24,614 bases of DNA, taken from positions 1 to 24,614 of the forward strand of contig CAJGDC010000026.1 in assembly GCA_904502005.1 (NCBI GenBank), read 5' to 3'. The translations under genes were made by a program, and so were the position numbers. The DNA comes from an uncultured Alistipes sp. Lineage in GTDB: Bacteria; Bacteroidota; Bacteroidia; Bacteroidales; Rikenellaceae. This document shows, piece by piece, positions 6,923 to 13,714 of this stretch. The notes under the pieces are model-generated. The model worked only from the letters and a program-made list of their open reading frames with translations, did no database searches and had not been told where the DNA came from. Every line of letters starts with the position of its first letter. Position 1 is the first letter of the stretch.

Positions 6923-8611
6923 CTATTTAGAGCTGTACTCCTTAAGATAGTCAATCTCAAACGCACCCTTCTGCTCTTGATACTTCGCAAGTTTAGAGCC
7001 TGAGTGCCAAGTGGTATAACCACCCGTTAGACCAGCATCATAAAGACCACGAATCTCCTTCTCAACATTCTCGGCGTTATACTTGATACCATTGCGGTCC
7101 ACGTGACGCATAACGTCATACGCTTGAATCCATGTACGGACAACGGCTGGCGTAGGAGTAACCTCCTGACGACCCTGCACGCGCTCACCCCACGCACGAA
7201 GAATTTGGTAAGGGTTATTCCATGGCTTCTTAATGCCATAGTAGCCATTAGAGAAGTGGTCTGGGTAAGGCATTCCGCAGATAGCATCGGCAATATTTGA
7301 GATTGCAGGCCAGTACTGACCATAGGCGGTCGTATAGCCAGGATTTGCAGCCTCTCCAAAGACATCAATAGAGACATAAGCACCTACAGCGTGAATCTCA
7401 TCACACGCATACTGCACAAAGCGCTGGATTGCCTGCACCTTGCTCTCGTTATACTTATTGTGATAGTCGATTAGCTGCTCGACCTTTGTCATACGGTCTG
7501 GGAAGCGAACATAGTCAAAGTTAATCTCATTAAATCCAAACTTACGCACCGCCTCCTTAGCTAGCTCAACATTAAACTGCCAAACCTTACGGTCGTATGG
7601 ACTTGGCCAGTATGCCTTGTTATGCTTGAACGGTTTTCCAGTAGCCTTCTCGGTAATTGCCACCTCTGGGTGGTCCTTGACAAGGTATGAGTCCTTGAAG
7701 CAGGTAATACGACCCACAACATAGAAACCCTCCTCGTGCAGTCGACTAACAACCTTTTTATAGAGAGCCTCCTTTGTAGCACCTGCACGAGCGTAGTTGG
7801 TTGGCGAATAGAGCTGCATCGCCTCCGCCTTATAACCTGGGCACTCGTTGTCCTTAATATCTATTGTAAAGGTGTTGATTTTGGTCTGCTTTGCAAAGGC
7901 TATGTACGCCTCAATATTTCCCAAAATAGCAGGCGAAATATTGAGATAGAGCGAGTAGCACGCCTCAGGCATCTTGTTGCTCTCAAAGACTACGCGCTCG
8001 GTTGGATAGAAGTCGCAACCGATAGCCTCACCACCGCCAAATGGATTCTTAATAGCCTTGTGCACCTTGTCGTAAACATCCGCTTTATATCGCTTTAGAG
8101 CCTCCTCCTTGTCAAATACGGTGTACTTGGCGTAGATATAACCCTCGGTATTACCCTGGCGGACGATGTAACGATTTACGCGACCAGTGTTGTAGAGCGT
8201 GTCGTAACCAATAACCTCAAGCTCAGCGCCCTTGTCGGCATTTGCACCAACCTTTGAGGTGGCGATGTCTGAGATTATAGATGCAGGAGTGCGCACAAAG
8301 ATACTCTTCTCCTGTACAACCTCACGATGAGTTGCCACAAGCGAAGATAGTGGCGCATAGAGTGTCTGCTTCTCTACCTTCACAGGCAGATACTCAACAT
8401 CGTTAAACCTCTTCTTGCCATTCACAACAACATTAAGCTGCGCACCACGCACAAGGGTGTCGGCAACGGTCAAATTTTCGCCCTGCTCATCGGCCGCATA
8501 GAGATAAGCTTCTGGGCGCTCAGATGCAAGATAACGCACCTCAATAATCTCCTCACTGCTGCACGCCATAAGCGCCACAACAGCCACAATCAGTGTTAAT
8601 ACTCTTCTCAT
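6923..8611 (-). CDS. DUF4015 glycoside-hydrolase-like lipoprotein
   Basis: A 562-residue predicted lipoprotein: signal peptide with lipobox LMAC and Cys17. Residues about 104-169 look like a bacterial SH3-type module (FVRTPASIISD ... TEGYIYAKYTVF). From about residue 220 to the end it resembles the DUF4015 putative glycosyl-hydrolase domain, a TIM-barrel family: TIDIKD at 249-254, an FYVVGRI strand, and FDYVRFP at 365-371 are the recognisable strand-end motifs with acidic residues that could be catalytic. The substrate is unknown; an envelope polysaccharide or peptidoglycan target would fit the SH3 module but is inference. I chose the ATG at 8609-8611 because it starts the lipoprotein signal; the upstream extension to 8689 crosses the promoter and a terminator. 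Confidence 0.82.
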   Translation of the reverse strand: MRRVLTLIVAVVALMACSSEEIIEVRYLASERPEAYLYAADEQGENLTVADTLVRGAQLNVVVNGKKRFNDVEYLPVKVEKQTLYAPLSSLVATHREVVQEKSIFVRTPASIISDIATSKVGANADKGAELEVIGYDTLYNTGRVNRYIVRQGNTEGYIYAKYTVFDKEEALKRYKADVYDKVHKAIKNPFGGGEAIGCDFYPTERVVFESNKMPEACYSLYLNISPAILGNIEAYIAFAKQTKINTFTIDIKDNECPGYKAEAMQLYSPTNYARAGATKEALYKKVVSRLHEEGFYVVGRITCFKDSYLVKDHPEVAITEKATGKPFKHNKAYWPSPYDRKVWQFNVELAKEAVRKFGFNEINFDYVRFPDRMTKVEQLIDYHNKYNESKVQAIQRFVQYACDEIHAVGAYVSIDVFGEAANPGYTTAYGQYWPAISNIADAICGMPYPDHFSNGYYGIKKPWNNPYQILRAWGERVQGRQEVTPTPAVVRTWIQAYDVMRHVDRNGIKYNAENVEKEIRGLYDAGLTGGYTTWHSGSKLAKYQEQKGAFEIDYLKEYSSK

Positions 8612-8648
8612 ATTTTTTACTTTATACTTTTTCAACCAAAAATCGCCA

Positions 8649-8679
8649 CAAAGATACAAAAAAATCTTGCGGTCGCAAG
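8649..8679 (-). promoter_or_regulatory. Promoter of the DUF4015 gene
   Basis: On the minus strand TATCTTTG (8649-8656) lies about 19 bases downstream of a CTTG (8676-8679). The -33 region sits inside the right arm of the terminator at 8658-8684. Confidence 0.6.
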
Positions 8680-8684
8680 ATTTT
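8658..8684 (-). terminator. Terminator after the radical SAM gene
   Basis: A perfect 10-bp stem (8661-8670 with 8675-8684) has a 4-base loop and on the minus strand runs into seven T residues. It ends the leftward lipoprotein-radical SAM unit and overlaps the next promoter. Confidence 0.8.
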
Positions 8685-8704
8685 ACCATTAGCTTTTAGC
8701 TATT

Positions 8705-8740
8705 GGCCGTTGGCCTCTCAGAGGTGTCGGCAAAGCCGAC
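8705..8740. repeat. Chain of three mini-hairpins, possible dispersed repeat
   Basis: In 36 bases there are three adjacent short palindromes with 3-base loops: GGCC-GTT-GGCC, CCTC-TCA-GAGG, and GTCGGC-AAA-GCCGAC (8726-8740). The preceding AGCTTTTAGCTATT reads like part of a dispersed intergenic repeat. No second copy is in the window, so the repeat nature is a guess. Confidence 0.4.
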
Positions 8741-8782
8741 TCATATAAATCCACAAAGCGGATACCTTATAAAAGCCGACAG

Positions 8783-9859
8783 CTACAACAATCGCTTAAG
8801 GTGGCAGAACATCAGCTTGCCATTTTCATCTCTTAGGTGCATGCCGTTACCCTTGCAGTAGCGGAAGAAAGAGCAGTCGGCACATTCGCCCGTGCGCATC
8901 CACTCGCGGTTGCGATATGGAGCAAATCGGCTATTCCAGACCTCCCAGAAGTTATCGGTGTAGATATTTCCCTGGCTATAGTTTGCACGGATGCTTGCGC
9001 ATGCAGAGATTGCTCCGTCAGCGAGCACAGAGCCCACAGTAACACCCGCCTGACAAGCAAAGAAGTGGTTTCTCACATCGCCCTCATACGCACCCAAGAA
9101 GCCTTCGCAGCCATATTGAACAGCTATTTTGCCCTCCTTGCGGGTATCGGCGATATATTGCATAAGTTTATGAAATTGCTCGCGCTCAAGTTGCAGCTCC
9201 GGGTCTGTTGCCGCACGTCCTACCGGAAAGACGGTAAAGAGTCGCCAACGTTTACAACCCAAAGAGAGCAGATGGTTCTTAATATCGTCGAGGTGGTCAA
9301 TATTTCGCCTATTGACACAGGTCACCACGTCAAAGACAAAATCTTCAGTCTGAGCCATCATACGAATAGCCTCAGTGGCTGTAGTAAAACTATTTGGATT
9401 GCCGCGCATAAAGTTATGGTCGCTCTCCAACCCATCTAACGAGACGGTAGCAGTGTGTAGTCCGGCAGCAAGAAGGGCATCAAAGCGCTTGCGTGTTAGA
9501 GCAAGGCCATTGGTTACCATACCCCACGGAAAGCCTCGGTCATATATCGCTCTTCCGCAGCGCTCAAGGTCTGTTCGCATAAGTGGCTCGCCACCCGTAA
9601 TAATTACAAAGACCTTGTGCGGGTCGGTATGCTCAGCAATGTTATCAAGCACTGCAAGAAAATATTCAAGGGGCATATCTTTCTGAGTAGCGACATTTTT
9701 ACAGTCGCTACCGCAGTGTCGGCAATTTAGATTACACCTAAGGGTACACTCCCAGAAGAGCTGGCGGAGTGGATGATTTTTTACATTATCGTTCTCAAGT
9801 TGACGCCACAACTCAAGCGCCAAACGACGACGAAGGCCAAGTTTTGTTACATCCCTCAT
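8783..9859 (-). CDS. Radical SAM/SPASM enzyme of the rSAM/lipoprotein pair
   Basis: A 358-residue radical SAM enzyme. The iron-sulfur motif C-x3-C-x2-C is at Cys42, Cys46, Cys49, and the SAM-binding GGEP at 89-92. The C-terminal part carries the extra cysteines of a SPASM domain (FACQAGV, AISACAS, ECADCSFFRYCKG, then a last Cys in LMFCHL), which binds further clusters in peptide-modifying enzymes. It matches, from memory, the TIGR04133 type of the 'rSAM/lipoprotein system', and the gene just upstream (18 bases away) encodes the partner lipoprotein, which supports this. The reaction is not known; modification of the lipoprotein itself is the obvious hypothesis. The product has no signal peptide, so it acts in the cytoplasm before export. 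A terminator lies at 8658-8684. Confidence 0.88.
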   Translation of the reverse strand: MRDVTKLGLRRRLALELWRQLENDNVKNHPLRQLFWECTLRCNLNCRHCGSDCKNVATQKDMPLEYFLAVLDNIAEHTDPHKVFVIITGGEPLMRTDLERCGRAIYDRGFPWGMVTNGLALTRKRFDALLAAGLHTATVSLDGLESDHNFMRGNPNSFTTATEAIRMMAQTEDFVFDVVTCVNRRNIDHLDDIKNHLLSLGCKRWRLFTVFPVGRAATDPELQLEREQFHKLMQYIADTRKEGKIAVQYGCEGFLGAYEGDVRNHFFACQAGVTVGSVLADGAISACASIRANYSQGNIYTDNFWEVWNSRFAPYRNREWMRTGECADCSFFRYCKGNGMHLRDENGKLMFCHLKRLL

Positions 9860-9877
9860 AACGGCCTCTATTTTAGA

Positions 9878-10285
9878 CTACTTCTCCTTGAGTTTTACAT
9901 CGGCAGTAACCTCATACTCACCACCATACCAACCGCCATCGCCCTCGGCAACTTTAGTCTCTGGCAGAGTGTTAAGGTCAACGGTAAGTGTCTCAAACTC
10001 GCCACCATTTTCTACTCCGTCAATATCGGTAAAGAGAAGTGTGCCGTGTATACCAACTGCTGGGATTGTTTTCGTAGCAAAATGCCCATCCTCGCCTGTG
10101 ACAGCATCCAGACCGTAAACATCTTTAGACGACACGACAATACCCTTGATAGGATTACCCGTCTTGTCTGTAACTCTACCCTTGACAGTAAAATCAACTG
10201 TCGGAGTACCATATTCGCACATCTCGCTCTCTTCACACGCTGTAAAGCCAAGCAGACCAAGCAAAAGATAGATAAGCTTTTTCAT
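9878..10285 (-). CDS. Radical SAM-associated small lipoprotein
   Basis: A 135-residue predicted lipoprotein with lipobox FTAC (Cys17) followed by an acidic stretch and then MCEYGTP (22-28), a motif I associate with the TIGR04134 lipoprotein partners of this radical SAM family. Residues about 33-100 look like a carboxypeptidase-regulatory-like Ig fold (VKGRVTDKTGNPIKG ... GEDGHF). The C-terminus is Gly/Asp-rich then lysine-rich (GDGGWYGGEY ... KLKEK). I chose the ATG at 10283-10285 because it starts the signal; the frame extends to 10348 but across the promoter. First gene of the pair with the radical SAM enzyme. Its role is unknown; being a substrate of the enzyme is an inference from the pairing. 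Confidence 0.85.
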   Translation of the reverse strand: MKKLIYLLLGLLGFTACEESEMCEYGTPTVDFTVKGRVTDKTGNPIKGIVVSSKDVYGLDAVTGEDGHFATKTIPAVGIHGTLLFTDIDGVENGGEFETLTVDLNTLPETKVAEGDGGWYGGEYEVTADVKLKEK

Positions 10286-10303
10286 AATATCAACAGTTTT
10301 AGG

Positions 10304-10334
10304 CAAAGTTAATAATAATAATAACCAAACAAAA
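10304..10334 (-). promoter_or_regulatory. Promoter of the lipoprotein-radical SAM unit
   Basis: On the minus strand TAACTTTG (10304-10311) follows TTTG (10330-10333) with 18 bases between. The -7 element matches the consensus. Confidence 0.65.
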
Positions 10335-10365
10335 CAGCAGTAATTCAAGTTATGAAACCCTACTG

Positions 10366-12240
10366 TTACTCAATATCTATTCTCGACACCTCATCCACGC
10401 CGTCAATCGCTGCGATAGAGGCGATAGCCTTCTCAAGTTCGCCAAGCGAGTGAATCGAGAAGTCGATAGTGCAGACACCAATATGGTCTACAGTCTCTGT
10501 GGTAATACCATTCATAGACAGATGCAGCTGCTCGGTGATGCAGAAGATAAGATCCGAAAGCAGATGGTATCTATCGATGCCACGGATACGAATACGAACA
10601 GGATAGAACATATCATCACTCTCCACAAAGGTTGTAAGGTCGTTTACAATAGAGTCACCTTGCTCCGAGGCGAGGCGTATAGCCGTCGCACAGCCACGCT
10701 TATGGAGCGTAATTGTTCCATGTTCATCCTTAAAGCCCACAACCTCATCACCAGGCAGCGGGTGGCAGTGGCTACAACGCAGATAGTCGAGCTTTGGCTG
10801 GGCGGCGAAGAATGAGTGCAGAGCCTTCTTTGCCTTGAAGGTCCTCACAGCGCCGAGCCAGTCTGGTTGCGGAACAATGCCTCTATCCGTTGCAATCTCT
10901 ACGCAGTCACCACGGCTCAACTGGGTCTTAACAGAGCAAAGGCGACCATTGATGCGGGCATAGTGGGCATACCTACCGATGTCGCTATGAATCTCAAAGG
11001 CGAAGTCAAGCGCCGTAGCATTCTTTGGAAGTATAATTCCCTGGCCTGCAGGGGTAAAGACCATAATATCATCATTATAGAACGACGAGGTTACGCCCTC
11101 CATAAACTGAATACCATTAACAGCCACATCGGTCCTAAGGATAGCCTTGAGTTTCTCCAGCCACTTGTGTACATTCTGCTCTGTACGCTCAGCAGCGCAG
11201 CCAAGGCGAGAGTTGCGCACCATTCGCTCTGAAGAGATATGTATCTCCTCCCACACGCCCTGCTCACGAAGCAACTTGACATGGAAAGATTGATAGCCAT
11301 TCTCCTTAGGGGCATTGATATAGTTTGACACACTACCCGGGCGCTCTTTGAAGTAATCGGTCAGCGCTGCGTATATCTTAAGTGCATACTCCTTCTCCGA
11401 ATACTGCTCACTCTGAGGGTAAATTACACGGATATAGTGACGACCCGGAACGTGCGAAAAGTCGCAATGTTTTGCCTGCATCTTACGCCAAATGCTATAT
11501 GGGCGACGATAGCGTACCTCAGTACGCGCCTGCAGACCTTTAGCAGCGAGAATCTCACCCATCTTGGCAATAAAGACCTCGATATGTGGGCGCTTCTGTT
11601 CAATATCACGCTCGACCATCTGCTCCAACTCCGAATACTCTCGCGGACAACGATAGCGGAACGATAGATTCTCAAGCTCGCTCTTAACATGATACAGACC
11701 CAGACGGTTTGCCAGTGGAGCGTAGAAGTAGTCTGTCTCACCTGCAATCTTCATCTGCTTGTCTGAGCGCATACTGCTCAGCGTACGCATATTGTGAAGT
11801 CGGTCGGCAAGCTTAACAAGCAGGGCGTGAATATCAAAACTCACAGATTCAAGAATCTGGCGGAAGTTATCTACCTGCTTAGAGTGCTGATACTTAGCCT
11901 TTTTCTGTTTTGTCACGGCACCAACAAGACGTGCCACATCATCACCAAAGCGCTCACGAATCTGCTCTATAGTATAATCTGTATCCTCAACCACATCGTG
12001 CAAGAAGGCTGTAATTATTGGATTAGCCCCCAGCTCCAACTCCTCGGCGACTATGCGCGCTACGGCAATTGGGTGGATAATATAGGGTTCGCCTGTCTTA
12101 CGTTTCTGCTCCGAATGTGCCTCAGCAGCAAGCAGATAGGCACGCTCTACGCGCACCATATCCTCGGTAGAGAGTCGCTGCGAAATATTACTAAATAGAG
12201 CCTCTATGCTCTTCTCTATCTGTTGGGTGTAGTCTGCCAT
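10366..12240 (-). CDS. RelA/SpoT homologue, probably hydrolase-only
   Basis: A 624-residue long RSH protein for (p)ppGpp metabolism. Order: HD hydrolase (about 30-180) with FLHDVVEDT (H81-D82, E85-D86) and KLADRLHN (143-150) intact; synthetase region (about 240-340); TGS (about 390-450); zinc-finger-like CxxCHPLPGDE with a later HKRGC (489-517); C-terminal ACT (about 547-622). In the synthetase part the G-loop reads VRYRRPYSI instead of the usual GRxKhxYSI, and the catalytic Asp of the D-L-I-A-I-R type motif is replaced (PGRHYIR, Gly266). NAPKENGYQS and Glu332 remain. So ppGpp hydrolysis looks possible and synthesis unlikely. Bacteroidota often have two long RSH proteins; this would be the second type. 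Last gene of the operon starting at 13435, 29 bases after the preceding gene. Confidence 0.88.
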   Translation of the reverse strand: MADYTQQIEKSIEALFSNISQRLSTEDMVRVERAYLLAAEAHSEQKRKTGEPYIIHPIAVARIVAEELELGANPIITAFLHDVVEDTDYTIEQIRERFGDDVARLVGAVTKQKKAKYQHSKQVDNFRQILESVSFDIHALLVKLADRLHNMRTLSSMRSDKQMKIAGETDYFYAPLANRLGLYHVKSELENLSFRYRCPREYSELEQMVERDIEQKRPHIEVFIAKMGEILAAKGLQARTEVRYRRPYSIWRKMQAKHCDFSHVPGRHYIRVIYPQSEQYSEKEYALKIYAALTDYFKERPGSVSNYINAPKENGYQSFHVKLLREQGVWEEIHISSERMVRNSRLGCAAERTEQNVHKWLEKLKAILRTDVAVNGIQFMEGVTSSFYNDDIMVFTPAGQGIILPKNATALDFAFEIHSDIGRYAHYARINGRLCSVKTQLSRGDCVEIATDRGIVPQPDWLGAVRTFKAKKALHSFFAAQPKLDYLRCSHCHPLPGDEVVGFKDEHGTITLHKRGCATAIRLASEQGDSIVNDLTTFVESDDMFYPVRIRIRGIDRYHLLSDLIFCITEQLHLSMNGITTETVDHIGVCTIDFSIHSLGELEKAIASIAAIDGVDEVSRIDIE

Positions 12241-12269
12241 ATCTCCTAACTAAATTTTTCTACATTATC

Positions 12270-12683
12270 CTACTGCATAGTTACCACCTGCGCCACAGAG
12301 AGCCTCTCTTGCTGCTCATCTTGAGGTATCCGCCCCTCTGTCTGGCAAGATGACGACTGATTATCAAAGTGCGCAAGTAGCTCTTGCTCTGTACGTTCAA
12401 CCATAATATCATCAAGAAGTTCCAACATCCTTATGCGGCCACATTCTCGCCTCTGCTCTATCTCTTCATCGCTAAATGGGACAATAGCGCAAGCGTGGTT
12501 TAACGAGTCGGTATTATCCTCCACATCGCTCTCATAAAGCGACATGGATATACCCGTCACCATATCTGCCTCATCTGCATTAGTGCACAGATAACTCCTT
12601 ACCACCTCCAATTGCTGAGGTGTTAGCGTACCGCTGTCAACAATATACTTACACAGCAGTTCATCGGTTACAATGCTTGACAT
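12270..12683 (-). CDS. Unrecognised soluble acidic protein
   Basis: I do not recognise this 137-residue protein. It has no signal peptide or membrane segment. Residues about 5-45 (DELLCKYIVDSGTLTPQQLEVV ...) resemble in layout the first helices of zinc-less anti-sigma domains (short helix, T/S-P-x-x-x, longer helix), but without the cysteine/histidine ligands. The middle is acidic with a predicted helix (FSDEEIEQRRECGRIRMLELLDDI) and the tail is Gln/Ser-rich and likely disordered. It lies 50 bases after the sigma-like gene and 29 bases before the RSH gene, all on one strand. A regulatory partner of the sigma factor is a reasonable but untested idea. Confidence 0.65.
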   Translation of the reverse strand: MSSIVTDELLCKYIVDSGTLTPQQLEVVRSYLCTNADEADMVTGISMSLYESDVEDNTDSLNHACAIVPFSDEEIEQRRECGRIRMLELLDDIMVERTEQELLAHFDNQSSSCQTEGRIPQDEQQERLSVAQVVTMQ

Positions 12684-12733
12684 ATTATCTTATTTTTCAA
12701 TTGTTCTACCATTAAAAATGCATCAAAAAGCAG

Positions 12734-13435
12734 CTATCCCCTACTTGACACCCTCTTGCGCATTACCCTATCGGTACCCATCGCCAGCAGTATTGTCCTC
12801 AACTCAATATAGGCGCGGCTCTTGATACAATTGACCTCAGCCTCTGTCGCCTCGCGCATATTGCCATTATTCCTGCGCCACTGCGTCAAAGCCTTGGCTA
12901 CATTTACAGAGCGACGCTCCTTACCCGGCATTAGGCACTGCTCCATAACAATACGTTGCTCAGGCTTCTTTAGCTGACCAATCGCCTCACGAAGCAATAT
13001 CTCCTCACTCTTCTGGTCTGTATACTCCTCCGCAGCAACAGCCACAACACACTTATCAATGTCGCTCTGAGGCTTGCTCATATACTTGCGTCGCACCTCA
13101 TTAAAGTGGCGCGAAGCGGTTATCATCAGCCAGCTAAAAAATATTCGTTTCAGTTGCTCTCCCGTATGCTCGTTGCTACTATTAAAGCTCCTTATAGCAC
13201 GAAAATCGCCCTTTGTAAGGTTTATGTATATATCGTTAATCAACCCATCAAACAGCTCGGCGGTACAGTACTTAAAGTACTTGGTTGCCGCCTTGCGAAG
13301 ATGGAAGTTGAAAGTATAGTCAATATACTTCGCCTCTAAAAGTATGTAGGCTATCGCACCGCCATCACCCCCTTGCGCAGAGCGTATCAACTCGTCAAAG
13401 GTTAAATCTTGGTAGCGTTTGGTAGTAGCATTCAT
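12734..13435 (-). CDS. ECF-like sigma-70 family protein with an unusual region 4
   Basis: A 233-residue protein. Residues about 12-118 look like sigma region 2: a helix-rich stretch ending in LKRIFFSWLMITASRHFNEVRRK, where ECF sigmas have the helix before the region-2 RNA-polymerase/-10 contacts. Residues about 145-216 look like region 4: IGQLKKPEQRIVME, then a helix-turn-helix ending EAEVNCIKSRAYIELRTIL, like the usual V-K-S-R-x-x-R-A segment. The loop between the two HTH helices is about 17 residues (QWRRNNGNMREAT) instead of the usual few. No membrane segment. It heads a three-gene leftward operon with an orphan protein and RSH, behind the promoter at 13527-13557. Assignment as a sigma factor is by pattern only. 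Confidence 0.7.
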   Translation of the reverse strand: MNATTKRYQDLTFDELIRSAQGGDGGAIAYILLEAKYIDYTFNFHLRKAATKYFKYCTAELFDGLINDIYINLTKGDFRAIRSFNSSNEHTGEQLKRIFFSWLMITASRHFNEVRRKYMSKPQSDIDKCVVAVAAEEYTDQKSEEILLREAIGQLKKPEQRIVMEQCLMPGKERRSVNVAKALTQWRRNNGNMREATEAEVNCIKSRAYIELRTILLAMGTDRVMRKRVSSRG

Positions 13436-13526
13436 CGTCTATAACGAAATATTTTACTCTTTTCGGGAGTTGAAAAGTCTATGAACAAATAGCCTTCAAT
13501 CAACTCCACAATATCTCATTGTAGCA

Positions 13527-13557
13527 CAAATTTAATTCAAAATATCTACTAATCAAA
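13527..13557 (-). promoter_or_regulatory. Promoter of the sigma-orphan-RSH operon
   Basis: On the minus strand TAAATTTG (13527-13534) follows TTTG (13554-13557) with exactly 19 bases between, a full consensus match. It leaves a leader of about 85 bases before the sigma-like gene. The rest of 13436-13660 shows nothing further. Confidence 0.7.
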
Positions 13558-13660
13558 CATTTTTTCAAAAAAAGTGGTTTTTAACCCACTCTACAGCCAC
13601 CTTTATAGTTATAGAGTGAAGAAAATCAAAATTCTTGCACATTTTTTACTACCAACCATA

Positions 13661-13694
13661 AAAAAATGAGGATGACGCCTCTGCATCATCCTCA
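13661..13694 (-). terminator. Terminator after the AraC/AT-hook gene
   Basis: A perfect 9-bp stem (13667-13675 with 13686-13694) with a 10-base loop runs into six T residues on the minus strand, about 20 bases after the stop of the leftward gene. Confidence 0.85.
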
Positions 13695-13714
13695 CTCGAT
13701 CAACTATCTGAAAT

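Noticed and set aside
8612..8689. Longer DUF4015 N-terminus beginning at 8689
   Set aside because: It would place 26 residues before a clear lipoprotein signal and read through the promoter and a terminator stem.
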